From Aquimarina intermedia (lineage in GTDB: Bacteria; Bacteroidota; Bacteroidia; Flavobacteriales; Flavobacteriaceae): a stretch of 64,000 nucleotides of DNA. The stretch is from NCBI RefSeq assembly GCF_008124785.1, contig NZ_VNHU01000001.1, forward strand, positions 186,001-250,000, written 5' to 3'. Positions within the stretch are counted from its first letter, which is position 1; the number at the start of each line of letters is the position of its first letter. Positions 8,531 through 18,518 of this stretch are shown here, piece after piece. Position numbers and translations under genes: made by a program. Below the pieces are notes generated by a model, which had not been told where the DNA came from, ran no database searches, and worked only from the letters and a program-made list of their open reading frames with translations.

Positions 8531-9274
8531 ATGGAGAGGAGTAAAGAAAGTGTATTTACCAAAGTAGAAAATAAGATTGCTACGATTGAATTTGGGCATC
8601 TGAATGAAAACCAACTGGATAGTGTCTTGTTAACACGTTTGGAAAAAGCTTTTGTTGAGATTGAATACGATAGAAAAGTATCCTTAGTTGTTTTGAAATC
8701 TCAAAAGAGCGATTTTTTTTGTAGGGGTCTGTTGCCCGAAGTACTTAATCACAATTCATTAGCAGATATACAAACATCACTAGTACAATTAGCCCAACTT
8801 TTCAAAATCTTACTTAAATATTCTAAGCCAATTGTGGCAAGAGTTGATGGAAAGATCGTAAATGATGGTCTGGGTTTGATAGCGTGTTGCGATTATGTGT
8901 TTGCTACAGAAGCGTCGGCACTACAAATAAATCAAATGAAAAAAGGTTTGGCTCCGCTGGTCACTCAGCTGCCCTTAACAGATTGTATTGGTACATCGGG
9001 ATTTGATAGGTTGGTATGGAGTCCAAAAACATGGCAAAATGCTTACTGGGCACTAGAAAAGGGGCTATACCATCGCGTTTTTGAAAAAATATCCGAACTG
9101 GATGAGGCCTTAGAGCTTTTTCTTAATGAGCTTAGTCAATTCTCGCTTGAAGCTATGAAGACTATAAAAGACAACAAATTGATAATGCAAAGTTATAAGC
9201 CAAATCTTCTTGAGAAAAGTGCATTAACGGCTGCCAAGAATTTTTATCACCACATTGAAGCAAGCAAAGAGTAA
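8531..9274 (+). CDS. enoyl-CoA hydratase/isomerase family protein
   Basis: A 247-residue crotonase-fold protein. ANCHOR motifs are the oxyanion-hole segments near FFCRGLLPEVLNH (residues 57-70) and KPIVARVDGKIVNDGLGLIACCDYVFA (about 97-123). The glycine-rich loop is weaker than in true enoyl-CoA hydratases, and the usual catalytic glutamates are not obvious, so a divergent crotonase is likely. It follows MATE by 23 bases and may be in the same transcript. Confidence 0.8.
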   Translation: MERSKESVFTKVENKIATIEFGHLNENQLDSVLLTRLEKAFVEIEYDRKVSLVVLKSQKSDFFCRGLLPEVLNHNSLADIQTSLVQLAQLFKILLKYSKPIVARVDGKIVNDGLGLIACCDYVFATEASALQINQMKKGLAPLVTQLPLTDCIGTSGFDRLVWSPKTWQNAYWALEKGLYHRVFEKISELDEALELFLNELSQFSLEAMKTIKDNKLIMQSYKPNLLEKSALTAAKNFYHHIEASKE

Positions 9275-9365
9275 CTTCATAGACTATTGCAATTTGACTG
9301 GTACTATATAGCATACGTATACGCGGTTTCTTTCTTGATTAAGTTCAAAACAAGCGAATGTTCCT

Positions 9366-9373
9366 TAACTTTG
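9366..9373 (+). promoter_or_regulatory. -7 box of queD
   Basis: TAACTTTG fits TAnnTTTG and lies 15 bases before the ATG at 9389. It would give a leader of about 11 nt, and it argues against the longer open frame that begins at 9287. Confidence 0.5.
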
Positions 9374-9388
9374 TCAAAAATTCTAGTA

Positions 9389-9838
9389 ATGAGCAATATC
9401 AGGATCACAAAACAATTCACTTTTGAAACAGGTCACGCACTGTATGGGTATGATGGCAAGTGTAAAAATGTTCATGGTCATAGTTATAAACTAAGTGTTA
9501 CCGTAATTGGGAAACCCATTACAGAAATAAATCATGTCAAACTCGGAATGGTTATCGATTTCGGAGATCTCAAAAAAATAGTAAAAGAAGAAGTAGAAGA
9601 TGTTTTTGATCACGCTACGGTTTTTAATAAAAATACACCTCATGTTGAACTTGCCAAAGAACTTCAGGACAGAGGACATAATGTAATCTTACTTGATTAC
9701 CAACCTACAAGTGAGAATATGGTTATAGATTTTGCAAAGAAAATAACGGCGAGATTACCTCAGAATATACGATTATTTTCATTAAAACTTCAGGAAACTG
9801 AAACCTCTTATGCAGAGTGGTATGCAAGTGATAACTAA
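9389..9838 (+). CDS. queD: 6-carboxytetrahydropterin synthase
   Basis: A 149-residue QueD/PTPS-family enzyme that makes 6-carboxy-5,6,7,8-tetrahydropterin for queuosine synthesis. The zinc ligands His16, His29 and His31 are present (FETGHALYG and NVHGHSYK), and the catalytic Cys25 sits in GKCKNVHG. The C-terminal LQETETSYAEW carries the substrate-binding glutamate. I chose the ATG at 9389 because the family starts here and a -7 box precedes it; the frame stays open upstream to 9287 without family sequence. Confidence 0.92.
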   Translation: MSNIRITKQFTFETGHALYGYDGKCKNVHGHSYKLSVTVIGKPITEINHVKLGMVIDFGDLKKIVKEEVEDVFDHATVFNKNTPHVELAKELQDRGHNVILLDYQPTSENMVIDFAKKITARLPQNIRLFSLKLQETETSYAEWYASDN

Positions 9839-9862
9839 GATTGGCTTATATTTATAATTTTT

Positions 9863-10639
9863 ATGACATCAACGCAATCACAGCACCTCACTATTTCTGA
9901 AGGAAAGAAAATTTATTTTGCCAGCGATAATCATCTGGGAGCGCCCACTCCAGAACAAAGTTTTCCCAGAGAGCAAAAGTTCGTTGCTTGGTTAGAGGAG
10001 ATTAAGAAGGATGCAGCAGCTATTTTTTTACTAGGCGATTTATTTGATTTTTGGTTTGAATACAAAACTGTGGTACCCAAAGGATTTACTAGGACTTTGG
10101 GGAAATTAGCAGAATTAACGGATTCCGGTATTCCTGTGTATTATTTTGTAGGAAATCATGACCTATGGATGGATGGATATTTTGAGGAAGAACTCAACAT
10201 TCCTGTTTTTCATTCACCTCAGGAATTTACATTCAATACTACAAAATTTCTAATAGGTCACGGTGACGGTTTGGGACCTGGTGATAAAGGGTATAAACGC
10301 ATGAAAAAAGTGTTTACCAATCCGTTCTCAAAATGGTTATTCCGTTGGTTACATCCTGATCTGGGAGTTCGATTGGCACAATATCTTTCGGTTAAAAATA
10401 AACTCATATCAGGAGACGAGGATGTCACATTTTTGGGTGAAGAAAACGAATGGTTGGTTCAATACTGTAAACGTAAATTAGAAACTAGCCCTATAGATTA
10501 TTTTGTTTTTGGACATAGGCATCTTCCAATGGAGATTGAACTTGACGACAAGGCAACCTACGTAAACTTAGGAGATTGGATTGTTCATTATACCTATGCC
10601 GAATTTGACGGTAAGACCTTGATGCTTAAAAAGAACTAA
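9863..10639 (+). CDS. lpxH: UDP-2,3-diacylglucosamine diphosphatase
   Basis: A 258-residue LpxH-family calcineurin-like phosphoesterase of lipid A synthesis, cleaving UDP-2,3-diacylglucosamine to lipid X. The metal motifs are in order: SDNHLG (D22, H24), GDLFDFWFEY, GNHD, GHGDG and FGHRH. It ends 4 bases inside the convergent ABC ATPase gene. A TATATTTA box at 9848-9855 precedes the start. Confidence 0.92.
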   Translation: MTSTQSQHLTISEGKKIYFASDNHLGAPTPEQSFPREQKFVAWLEEIKKDAAAIFLLGDLFDFWFEYKTVVPKGFTRTLGKLAELTDSGIPVYYFVGNHDLWMDGYFEEELNIPVFHSPQEFTFNTTKFLIGHGDGLGPGDKGYKRMKKVFTNPFSKWLFRWLHPDLGVRLAQYLSVKNKLISGDEDVTFLGEENEWLVQYCKRKLETSPIDYFVFGHRHLPMEIELDDKATYVNLGDWIVHYTYAEFDGKTLMLKKN

Positions 10640-11616
10640 GCACTTGTGTTCAATCGCTCATCAATAAGCGCCTTTGAGAAGGTAATACCAACCAGTGAAC
10701 CAGTATTTATGGCATGAGGATGTTCAATAAAGATGATTCTATTTTCTAACACACATTCCAGTAAAAATATACTACCCTTAAAATAGGAGGCTTTTATTCT
10801 GACTTTTAAAGAAGAAGCTTCGTTAAGCTGTATTTCATGAGGGTATAGTAAAACCTGAGCTTGCTCTGGATAATCAGGATATAGGGCTTCCACCCTTACC
10901 GTATTCACTTCTCCAAATAACGCAGCAGTATAGTGGTCAACAGGATTTGTGTATAGTGCTTGTGTGTTCTTTTTATGTAACAATTGTCCTTCTTTTATCA
11001 CGATAGTTTCGTCGGCAAAAGAAAGAATGTCAGTTTTATCATGGGTAGCTGTGATGCTTGTAATTTTATTTCTGCTCAAGTATTGAAACAAATTGCGTCG
11101 CAAGGCACTACGTCTATAATTGTCAATATTGCCAAAGGGTTCATCCAATAATAATAATTCCGGACGTTTAGCCAATGATCTTGCAAGTGCGACCCGTTGT
11201 TTCTGTCCGCCGCTCAATAATTCGACCGGTGTATCTGCATACGGAACCAATTCAACAATTTCAAGTAGTTCCTGAACACGACCTTGCTTGAGCTGAGGTT
11301 CAAAATTTGATAGATATTGACCAATATTATCGGCTACAGTGCGATATGCTGCCAGTTCAAAACCCTGAGCGAGGTACTTCATGTTTTCGTGTCCGGGGAT
11401 TAGATTGTAGGCAGGTCCAAGAATTTTCTGATCTTTCCAGAAGAGGGATCCGTTATGGACATCTAGAAGTCCGTAGAGAATTTTTAATAAGGTGCTTTTG
11501 CCACAGCCACTTGCACCAATTACAGCAATATGTTGTCCCGGGGCTACCGTAAAACTAATATTTCTCAATACCGGTTGAGTGTCATACGCAAAAGAGATGT
11601 TTTTTACTGTCAGCAT
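10636..11616 (-). CDS. ABC transporter ATP-binding protein, orphan
   Basis: An ATPase of 326 residues from the ATG at 11616. Walker A is GASGCGKST (residues 34-42), the signature is LSGGQKQRVALARSLAKRP, and Walker B is LLLLDEPFGNID. A C-terminal region of about 100 residues with a TOBE-like look resembles the CysA/PotA/FbpC group. No permease or binding-protein gene is nearby. The frame could begin at TTG 11622, but that triplet is the end of a TATCTTTG promoter box, so the ATG is better. Confidence 0.85.
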   Translation of the reverse strand: MLTVKNISFAYDTQPVLRNISFTVAPGQHIAVIGASGCGKSTLLKILYGLLDVHNGSLFWKDQKILGPAYNLIPGHENMKYLAQGFELAAYRTVADNIGQYLSNFEPQLKQGRVQELLEIVELVPYADTPVELLSGGQKQRVALARSLAKRPELLLLDEPFGNIDNYRRSALRRNLFQYLSRNKITSITATHDKTDILSFADETIVIKEGQLLHKKNTQALYTNPVDHYTAALFGEVNTVRVEALYPDYPEQAQVLLYPHEIQLNEASSLKVRIKASYFKGSIFLLECVLENRIIFIEHPHAINTGSLVGITFSKALIDERLNTSA

Positions 11617-11619
11617 ACT

Positions 11620-11627
11620 CAAAGATA
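11620..11627 (-). promoter_or_regulatory. -7 box directly before the ABC ATPase start
   Basis: TATCTTTG on the minus strand matches TAnnTTTG and ends 3 bases before the ATG at 11616, so the mRNA would start at the start codon. Confidence 0.5.
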
Positions 11628-11643
11628 TTGAACTTTACATAAA

Positions 11644-11679
11644 AAAAGATCCGCTTTCCTTAAGAAAAACGGATCTTTT
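11644..11679 (-). terminator. terminator of prolyl oligopeptidase
   Basis: A 10-bp stem AAAAGATCCG / CGGATCTTTT with a run of seven T on the minus strand lies 18 bases past the stop of the oligopeptidase gene. Confidence 0.85.
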
Positions 11680-11696
11680 ACAGTAAAAAATTATTT

Positions 11697-13865
11697 TTAA
11701 CCTTTTACATTGGTATTTGCTTTCTCAGGTAATACCTCAAACCCCATATTATAGAGTGTAAAACTGAAAATATCAGCATATTGCTCTATAGTTTTAGCGA
11801 CAGGAGTCCCTGCACCGTGACCAGCATTAGTCTCTATTCTTATCAAAACAGGAGATGCTCCGGCGTGTTTATCTTGTAGCTCTGCTGCAAATTTGAAGGA
11901 GTGTGCGGGAACTACACGGTCATCATGATCTCCTGTAGTAATTAAGGTCGCAGGATAGGACACCCCTTCTTTCACGTTATGTACAGGTGAGTACCCTTTT
12001 AAATACTCAAACATTTCTTTATTATCCTGTGCAGTACCATAATCGTATGCCCAGCCTGCACCAGCCGTAAAGGTATGGTAACGTAACATATCTAATACAC
12101 CTACTGCGGGTAGTGCTACTTTCATCAGTTCAGGTCGTTGTGTCATTGTTGCTCCAACAAGCAGTCCACCGTTGGACCCTCCTCGTATTGCTAAATAATC
12201 ATTTGAAGTATACTTACTCGAAATCAGATACTCAGCAGCAGCAATAAAGTCATCAAATACGTTTTGCTTTTTAGTTTTAGTACCCGCATCGTGCCATTTC
12301 TTTCCATATTCACCACCACCTCTTAAATTGGGAACCGCAAGAATACCTCCTTGCTCCATCCATACAGCATTGGTAATACTGAATGACGGAGTTAAACTAA
12401 TGTTGAAACCTCCATATCCATACAGAATTGTAGGGTTTTTTCCATTTAATTCGATCCCCTTTTTGTGAGTGATCATCATCGGTATTTTAGTACCGTCTTT
12501 GGAATTATAAAAGACTTGTGTACTTTCATACTCACTAGGGTTAAAATCAATAGAAGGTTTCTTATAAAGCTTAGAAGTACCTTTTTCTATATCATAGGTA
12601 TAAATGTTACCCGGAGTATTATAGTTAGTAAAAGAATAGTATAACGTTTTCTCTTCTTTTTTACTATTGAAGCCACTAACACTTCCTTTACCGGGCAGTG
12701 CTACTTCTCTTACCAATGTTCCATCATAATCGTATTGACGAACTTTTGATAATGCATCAACCATGTACTCTGCGAAGAAATATCCACCACCTTTACCGGG
12801 GCTTAGTACATTTTCTGTCTCAGCTATAAAATCTGTCCATTGATCTGAAGATGGATTTGAGGTATCTACTGTAACAATTTTTTGATTAGGTGCATTTAAG
12901 TTCGTTACCAAATACAACTTAGAACCTACGTTATCGATTAAATAGGTGTCACTGTCGGTATGATCTAGAATTGTAACTAGCTTACTATTTGGTTTTGACA
13001 AATCTTTCAAAAATAATTTATTACCTGAAGTCGAAATACTTGCAGAAATCAGTAAGTACATATTGTCTTCGGTAACCTGACCATTTACATAACGATGTTT
13101 TTCTTCTGGTGTGCCGCCAAAGACTAACTGATCATCTTTTTGAGCTGTACCAAGTTTATGGTAGTATAATTTGTGCTGATCGGTTTTTGCAGAAAGTTCG
13201 CTGCCTTTTGGTTTATCATAACTAGAATAGTAAAAACCTTCATTACCCTTCCATGCCATTCCCGAAAACTTCACATCAATGAGCGTATCTTCTATTACTT
13301 CTTTTGTTTCAGTGTTCTTGATAATAATTTTTCTCCAGTCACTACCACCTTCAGAAATAGAGTAAGCGAGCAGAGATCCGTCTTTAGAAAAGCTCGCGCC
13401 ACCAAGGGAGGTAGTACCGTCCTCGCTAAATGTATTTGGATCTAAAAAAACTTCAGGTTCATCACCTTCGTTCTTAAAACGGTACAAAACATACTGGTTT
13501 TGTAATCCATCATTTTTATAGAAATAGGTGTAATCACCTTCCTTAAAAGGAGCACTGATTTTCTCATAGTTCCAAAGAGCGGATAAACGATCTTTTAAAT
13601 CATTTCTAAATGGGATGCTTTTTAAGTACTCAAATGTAACTTCGTTTTGTTTTGTTACCCAAGCTTCAGTTTCTTTACTCCTGTCGTCTTCTAACCAACG
13701 GTATGGATCTTTTACTTGTGTGTCAAAATAAGTATCAACTGTATCTACTTTTTTGGTTTCGGGATATACCACAGCACTTTCTTGTTTGTTGTTTTTAGCT
13801 TTTTTATCGTTAGTACAGCTCACGATTAATGCGATCGTACTGAGTAAGCATAAGATTTTTTTCAT
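11697..13865 (-). CDS. prolyl oligopeptidase (S9A), lipoprotein
   Basis: A 722-residue secreted serine peptidase that cuts after proline in peptides. The lipobox IALIVSC places the lipidated Cys at 17. A seven-bladed propeller fills the middle and the catalytic domain is C-terminal: RGGGEYG, then GGSNGG with the serine near residue 564, DHDDRVVP and NAGHGAGTP. The length fits the family. It has its own promoter (13889-13896) and terminator, so it is monocistronic. Confidence 0.93.
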   Translation of the reverse strand: MKKILCLLSTIALIVSCTNDKKAKNNKQESAVVYPETKKVDTVDTYFDTQVKDPYRWLEDDRSKETEAWVTKQNEVTFEYLKSIPFRNDLKDRLSALWNYEKISAPFKEGDYTYFYKNDGLQNQYVLYRFKNEGDEPEVFLDPNTFSEDGTTSLGGASFSKDGSLLAYSISEGGSDWRKIIIKNTETKEVIEDTLIDVKFSGMAWKGNEGFYYSSYDKPKGSELSAKTDQHKLYYHKLGTAQKDDQLVFGGTPEEKHRYVNGQVTEDNMYLLISASISTSGNKLFLKDLSKPNSKLVTILDHTDSDTYLIDNVGSKLYLVTNLNAPNQKIVTVDTSNPSSDQWTDFIAETENVLSPGKGGGYFFAEYMVDALSKVRQYDYDGTLVREVALPGKGSVSGFNSKKEEKTLYYSFTNYNTPGNIYTYDIEKGTSKLYKKPSIDFNPSEYESTQVFYNSKDGTKIPMMITHKKGIELNGKNPTILYGYGGFNISLTPSFSITNAVWMEQGGILAVPNLRGGGEYGKKWHDAGTKTKKQNVFDDFIAAAEYLISSKYTSNDYLAIRGGSNGGLLVGATMTQRPELMKVALPAVGVLDMLRYHTFTAGAGWAYDYGTAQDNKEMFEYLKGYSPVHNVKEGVSYPATLITTGDHDDRVVPAHSFKFAAELQDKHAGASPVLIRIETNAGHGAGTPVAKTIEQYADIFSFTLYNMGFEVLPEKANTNVKG

Positions 13866-13888
13866 AACTATGATTTAAAGATATCTAA

Positions 13889-13896
13889 CAAATTTA
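13889..13896 (-). promoter_or_regulatory. -7 box of prolyl oligopeptidase
   Basis: TAAATTTG on the minus strand matches TAnnTTTG and gives a predicted leader of about 20 nt. Confidence 0.5.
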
Positions 13897-13956
13897 TTAA
13901 AAATTAAAGGATCTACGCCGTAACATTCTGGTATCTTGCATTGGTTCCATATAAAA

Positions 13957-13988
13957 AAGTCCATACTTCGACACTGAAGCATGGACTT
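13957..13988 (-). terminator. terminator of asd
   Basis: Arms AAGTCCAT and ATGGACTT are extended by an inner CTTC/GAAG pair, with TTTTTT on the minus strand, 21 bases past the asd stop. Confidence 0.85.
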
Positions 13989-14009
13989 AAACAATATTTT
14001 ATATGTGAG

Positions 14010-15002
14010 CTAGTTGACAAGTTTTTTGGCAACTAGATATTCGGCTATTTGAACAGCATTAGTGGCCGCACCTTTTCTCAGATTATCTGCAACTATCCAC
14101 ATGTTTAATGAATTCTTTCTGGAATAGTCTCTACGAATACGTCCTACAAATACATCGTCCTTGCCTTCGGCATAGATAGGCATCGGATAGGTATTAGTAT
14201 CTGGATTATCCTGAACTACGATCCCGGGAGTTTCATTGAGAATTTGACGAACCTCGTTCTCGTTGAAATCATTTTCGAACTCCAAATTCACACTCTCACT
14301 ATGACCACCAACTACCGGGATACGGATTGCAGTTGCAGTAACCGCTATGGATTTGTCATTCAGTATTTTTTGGGTTTCATTAACCAGTTTCATCTCTTCT
14401 TTGGTGTAGCCATTCTCTTCAAAAACATCACAGTGTGGGATAGCATTACGATGAATCGGATATGGATATGCCATTTCGCCCTTTTCATTTTTGTATTCCT
14501 TTTCCAACTGATTAACGGCTTTCACCCCTGTACCCGTAATTGATTGATAGGTGGAAACTACAATACGATTGATCTGATATTTTTTATGTAGTGGAGCCAA
14601 TGCCATAACCATCTGTATGGTAGAGCAATTCGGGTTTGCTATGATTTTATCTTCTGCGGTAAGTTCGTTGGCGTTGATTTCGGGAACCACTAATTTCTTA
14701 GTTTTGTCCATTCTCCATGCCGAAGAGTTGTCAATTACCATAACACCAGCATCTGCAAATTTTGGAGCCCATTCTTTGGATGTCTCGCCACCTGCAGAGA
14801 ATAGCGCAATCGCTGGTTTTAAATCGATTGCCGTGGTGGCATTTACCACAGTGTATGATTTACCTTTGAAGGTAATTTTATTACCCACGGATTTTTCTGA
14901 GGCAACAGGAATTAATTCCGTTACAGGAAAATTACGTTCCTCTAAAACTTTTAAGATTATGGTTCCTACCAATCCGGTAGCACCAACAACAGCTACTTTC
15001 AC
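14010..15002 (-). CDS. asd: aspartate-semialdehyde dehydrogenase
   Basis: A 330-residue enzyme that reduces aspartyl phosphate to aspartate semialdehyde for lysine, threonine, methionine and diaminopimelate. The NADP-binding GATGLVG is at residues 7-13 and the catalytic Cys126 sits in NPNCST. A later GGHSESVNLEF carries the substrate-binding histidine. The gene stands alone between its terminator and mscL. A 7-bp inverted repeat, AATGTTC / GAACATT (15038-15058), lies upstream and could be an operator. Confidence 0.95.
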   Translation of the reverse strand: MKVAVVGATGLVGTIILKVLEERNFPVTELIPVASEKSVGNKITFKGKSYTVVNATTAIDLKPAIALFSAGGETSKEWAPKFADAGVMVIDNSSAWRMDKTKKLVVPEINANELTAEDKIIANPNCSTIQMVMALAPLHKKYQINRIVVSTYQSITGTGVKAVNQLEKEYKNEKGEMAYPYPIHRNAIPHCDVFEENGYTKEEMKLVNETQKILNDKSIAVTATAIRIPVVGGHSESVNLEFENDFNENEVRQILNETPGIVVQDNPDTNTYPMPIYAEGKDDVFVGRIRRDYSRKNSLNMWIVADNLRKGAATNAVQIAEYLVAKKLVN

Positions 15003-15147
15003 CTGTTAAATTTTAAAATATTGATGTAAATGTTTGAAATGTTCTTCTTTTGAACATTACAAAAGTGATAAATAATTAAGCTATTTCACCCTTTTTCATA
15101 ACTTTTCTATCTATTTCTTCTAATTGTTAAATATAAAACAAAAAAAG

Positions 15148-15172
15148 AACCGCTCATTTTTATAGAACGGTT
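15148..15172 (-). terminator. weak terminator of mscL
   Basis: A short stem AACCG / CGGTT with a run of T on the minus strand, 44 bases past the mscL stop. The stem is only 5 bp, so the call is tentative. Confidence 0.45.
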
Positions 15173-15215
15173 TTAGGGTTAAAACTATGTAGCATAGCGG
15201 TGACGCTATATTATT

Positions 15216-15641
15216 CTAAGAATTTTGTTTTTTTAATTCATCTCTGATTTCTAATAAAATTTCTTCTTGTGTAGGACCTTTTGGTGCTGCAGGTGCTTCT
15301 TTTTCCTTTTTCTTAGTTTTTTCATAAGAACGAAGAATCATGAAAATTACGAATCCAATAACGATAAAATTGATAATGGTTTGCAAGAAATTACCATACG
15401 TCATAATCGCGGCATCTGCTGCTTTTGCTGCTGCAAGTGTCTCATGGTTACTACCATCAAGAGCAATAAACATATTATTAACGTTTTGCCCTCCCATAAA
15501 TAAGCCTATGAATGGCATAATAATGTCTTGTGCTAAGGATCCCACTATCTTGTTAAATGCTCCTCCTATAATTACCGCTGTCGCAAGTGCAATAATATCA
15601 CCTTTCATCAAGAAAGATTTAAAGTCTTTAAAAAAGCCCAT
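15216..15641 (-). CDS. mscL: large-conductance mechanosensitive channel
   Basis: A 141-residue inner membrane channel that opens under hypo-osmotic tension. The first membrane helix has the conserved [24 protein letters not shown] segment split over residues 12-35, and the second helix is near residues 80-102. The charged C-terminal helix ends [16 protein letters not shown]. The ATG at 15641 is preferred over the upstream extension to 15695 because MscL proteins begin here with MGFFKDFK. Confidence 0.94.
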   Translation of the reverse strand: MGFFKDFKSFLMKGDIIALATAVIIGGAFNKIVGSLAQDIIMPFIGLFMGGQNVNNMFIALDGSNHETLAAAKAADAAIMTYGNFLQTIINFIVIGFVIFMILRSYEKTKKKEKEAPAAPKGPTQEEILLEIRDELKKQNS

Positions 15642-15736
15642 ACTTATAATTTTTAATGTTTTATCAAAGAAGTTCTTTTTGTTATAAATCACCAACTAAT
15701 TAAGAAATATTTAGAGGAGGAAGTCGATAAACTACG

Positions 15737-16849
15737 TTATTTTTCGACAAACACACGTTTTATTCGAGTAGCCATTGAAGTAATCAGCTCATAGGAGATT
15801 GTGCCTGCATGTTCAGCCAAGATATTTGCGGGATAAGATTCGTCAAAAATAACAACTTCATCACCTTCTTGACAATCAATTTCAGTGACATCAACCATTA
15901 TCATATCCATACAAACGATGCCTAAAATATAGGCACGTTGTTCATTAATGATGACATACCCTTTTTTATGACCATAAATTCTTCCGATCCCGTCAGCATG
16001 TCCAATAGGAATAGTGGCAGAGCGTGTAAGCTTTGTCGCAACAAAACCACGATTATAGCCCAAAGAATCTCCGGGTTGTAAGCTGTGAATTTGTGATATA
16101 ATAGATTTTAAGGAGGCGATGGGCTTTAAATTCTTATCAAATTTACTTTCGTTTCCAAAACCATAGAGCCCAATTCCTGAACGTACCATATCAAAATGAG
16201 CTTCTGGATAGTTTAAAATACCAGAGGTATTGGCTTGATGCAATATGGGTTGATAACCGATGCCTTTAATAATATTGCTTGCTATGGTCTTAAAAAGATT
16301 AATTTGTTTAAGCGTGTATGCATTTTCCTTTAAATCTTCACTTGCAGCGAGATGGGAAAAAACTGAGACAACTTTCAGAGTCTCTGTTTCGTTTAGCGCG
16401 GTAATGACTTCATCTGTTTCAGATGTAGCAAAGCCAATACGATTGATACCGGTGTTAAACTTGAGATGTACAGGGTAGCTAGTAAGTTGGTTTTGTATTG
16501 CAAGCGTCTTAAACAAAGAAAGTATGCGTAGGCTATATAAACTTGGCTCCAGATTATGCGCAATGATTTCTTCAAAATTGATCGGTTGCGGGTGAAATAC
16601 CAAAATAGGTGTTTGAACTCCTGCTTCGCGCAATGCTACACCTTCAGAGCTATAAGCAACCGCAAAATAATCAACACCAATTTTTTCTAAGTGTAACGCA
16701 AGCTGTGCAGCACTGCTTCCATACGCGCTAGCTTTTACTACGCCAAGCAGTTTGACTCCTGGTTGTACTTGCTTTTTGAGATAGGTATAATTGTGCGTTA
16801 AAGAAGCCAGGTTGATTTCTAAAGTTGTTTCCTGCACACCACTATTCAT
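15737..16849 (-). CDS. alr: alanine racemase
   Basis: A 370-residue PLP enzyme that makes D-alanine for peptidoglycan. The PLP lysine is Lys39 in [11 protein letters not shown], and the catalytic tyrosine is in the C-terminal domain near GYNRGFVA or the following CMDMIMVDV segment. I chose ATG 16849, which overlaps the tdk stop by 8 bases; a GTG at 16879 would extend into tdk without family sequence. It is transcribed after tdk. Confidence 0.93.
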   Translation of the reverse strand: MNSGVQETTLEINLASLTHNYTYLKKQVQPGVKLLGVVKASAYGSSAAQLALHLEKIGVDYFAVAYSSEGVALREAGVQTPILVFHPQPINFEEIIAHNLEPSLYSLRILSLFKTLAIQNQLTSYPVHLKFNTGINRIGFATSETDEVITALNETETLKVVSVFSHLAASEDLKENAYTLKQINLFKTIASNIIKGIGYQPILHQANTSGILNYPEAHFDMVRSGIGLYGFGNESKFDKNLKPIASLKSIISQIHSLQPGDSLGYNRGFVATKLTRSATIPIGHADGIGRIYGHKKGYVIINEQRAYILGIVCMDMIMVDVTEIDCQEGDEVVIFDESYPANILAEHAGTISYELITSMATRIKRVFVEK

Positions 16850-17480
16850 CTGATTCCTTATTAACCTCTTGTGGATCACTCACCTTCATTTCCTTAACCC
16901 GCTCTCGTAGCATTGCTTTATAATATGCCCCACGGCTCAACGGTTCATATTCTTCAGTTTCACCAAGCATCACAAGGGCATCATTTGCGGATTTTCTAAA
17001 GCTGTATTGTGCAAGGTTTCCGGTTCTGGTGCATACGGCATGTACTTTGGTAACATACTCGGCAGTTGCCATTAAAGCAGGCATTGGGCCAAAAGGATTT
17101 CCTTTAAAATCCATGTCTAAACCTGCTACGATTACCCGAATCCCTTTGTTAGCAAGATCATTACATACTGTTACAATTTCATCATCAAAAAATTGCGCTT
17201 CATCTATCCCAACAACATCACAGGTATCAGCAAGAATCCTGATATTGGCAGCAGCCGGAACGGGAGTGGATCGAATCTCATTTGCATCGTGAGAAACCAC
17301 CATCTCGTCATCATAACGTACATCTACTGCAGGTTTGAAAATTTCAACTTTTTGTTTTGCAAATTGTGCGCGTTTGAGCCTGCGTATTAACTCTTCGGTC
17401 TTACCCGAAAACATGGAACCACAGATTACTTCAATCCAACCAAATTGCTCTTTATGATTTACTGTATTTTCGAGAAACAT
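16842..17480 (-). CDS. tdk: thymidine kinase, type II
   Basis: A 212-residue thymidine kinase of the salvage pathway. The P-loop is GSMFSGKT (21-28) and the Walker B-like segment is GIDEAQFF. The zinc-binding CxxC pair usual in type II enzymes is not complete: the first pair reads CTRT and the second region ([12 protein letters not shown]) has no cysteine. It heads the tdk-alr unit and is divergent from the acidic unknown gene. Confidence 0.92.
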   Translation of the reverse strand: MFLENTVNHKEQFGWIEVICGSMFSGKTEELIRRLKRAQFAKQKVEIFKPAVDVRYDDEMVVSHDANEIRSTPVPAAANIRILADTCDVVGIDEAQFFDDEIVTVCNDLANKGIRVIVAGLDMDFKGNPFGPMPALMATAEYVTKVHAVCTRTGNLAQYSFRKSANDALVMLGETEEYEPLSRGAYYKAMLRERVKEMKVSDPQEVNKESDE

Positions 17481-17535
17481 TTTGTATTTTTCAGCATCAA
17501 ATCAATTGATGTCTTTGTTTTGCCTAAAGATCAGG

Positions 17536-17543
17536 CAAATTTA
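17536..17543 (-). promoter_or_regulatory. -7 box of tdk
   Basis: TAAATTTG on the minus strand matches TAnnTTTG and gives a leader of about 50 nt. It sits beside a 7-bp inverted repeat TTTGCCT / AGGCAAA (17519-17539), which would fall just after the start of the transcript. Confidence 0.45.
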
Positions 17544-17583
17544 TTAAAAAACAATCAGCATTGCTAACGCGAATAAGAAAGTT

Positions 17584-18450
17584 ATGAAGAAGAAACTTGA
17601 AGCAGAACTTATAAGTATTGCCCATAAAATCTTACAGTTAAAAAACAAGTCTGACTTGCAGGTATTGCAAGAACAGTCGAGAGTTCTATATGAAAAATTA
17701 ACGATCTTAAACTTTGCTGAGACACATTTTGAAGGTGCACAACCTACTATTGGTAAAGTTCGTGAGCAACTTGAAAAAAATGATGTTGTAGATGAGGTGC
17801 CTTCCGATCGAACAGTTGTAAATGAAGAAAAAGCTGTAAAAGAGGGGTCTAGTAGCGTTAAACAGGACATAGTTGAGGATGTTAAAGATACGCTTTCATC
17901 AGTAGAAATAGAGCCTACAGTTGACCATGAACCGGAAGTGACGGAGAAGCAAGATGATATACGCATTGAGGATGTGAAATCTGATGAGATTTCGGATAAA
18001 CCGGAACTTATTATTGAAGAAATCAATGCACGTGTTACTGGAGATCTTTTTGTCAGAGCAAATGAGGAGGAGTCTTATGGAAAGGCCCTTTTGTCAGATC
18101 AACAGTATGAAAAAAACGACTTTGAGGAAATAACGGGAGCACATCAAGGACTGCCAATATTGGACAAAGGAAGCAAGAATGAAACCAAAGAAAAGCCTAA
18201 GTCATTGCACGATCAGTTAAAAAAAGGCATCCATATTGGTTTGAATGATCGCTTAGCTTTTATAAAACATTTATTTGATGGCAGCTCTGCTGATTATAAC
18301 CGGGTATTATCTCAACTTAATACCTACAGTAGTAAAGAGGAAGCTCATGATTTTATTCAGACAATGGTTAAGCCGGATCACAATCAGTGGGAAGGCAAAC
18401 AAGCGCATGAAGAACGCTTTGTTGATCTGGTGATGAGTAAGTTCGAGTAA
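17584..18450 (+). CDS. acidic protein of unknown function
   Basis: A 288-residue protein I do not recognise by name. The N-terminus (1-65) is predicted coiled-coil, residues about 75-210 are acidic and low-complexity, and the C-terminal 85 residues form a compact segment (LNDRLAFIKHLFDGSSADYN, then a WEGKQAHEERFVDLVM end) that looks like a conserved domain. There is no signal peptide or membrane segment. It lies between tdk (divergent) and rsmI (68 bases downstream), possibly as an operon with rsmI. Confidence 0.75.
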   Translation: MKKKLEAELISIAHKILQLKNKSDLQVLQEQSRVLYEKLTILNFAETHFEGAQPTIGKVREQLEKNDVVDEVPSDRTVVNEEKAVKEGSSSVKQDIVEDVKDTLSSVEIEPTVDHEPEVTEKQDDIRIEDVKSDEISDKPELIIEEINARVTGDLFVRANEEESYGKALLSDQQYEKNDFEEITGAHQGLPILDKGSKNETKEKPKSLHDQLKKGIHIGLNDRLAFIKHLFDGSSADYNRVLSQLNTYSSKEEAHDFIQTMVKPDHNQWEGKQAHEERFVDLVMSKFE

Positions 18451-18518
18451 ATATTAAACCTTTTTCTATGTTTTGCTTTTTCACTTGTGCAAAAACATGC
18501 AGATGATTACAAAAATTT

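Noticed and set aside
9287..9388. Upstream extension of queD from a start at 9287
   Set aside because: The extra 34 residues are unlike QueD, and a -7 promoter box lies inside the extension, so the ATG at 9389 is the start.
11617..11622. TTG start of the ABC ATPase at 11622
   Set aside because: The TTG is part of a TATCTTTG promoter box. The ATG two codons downstream is the likely start.
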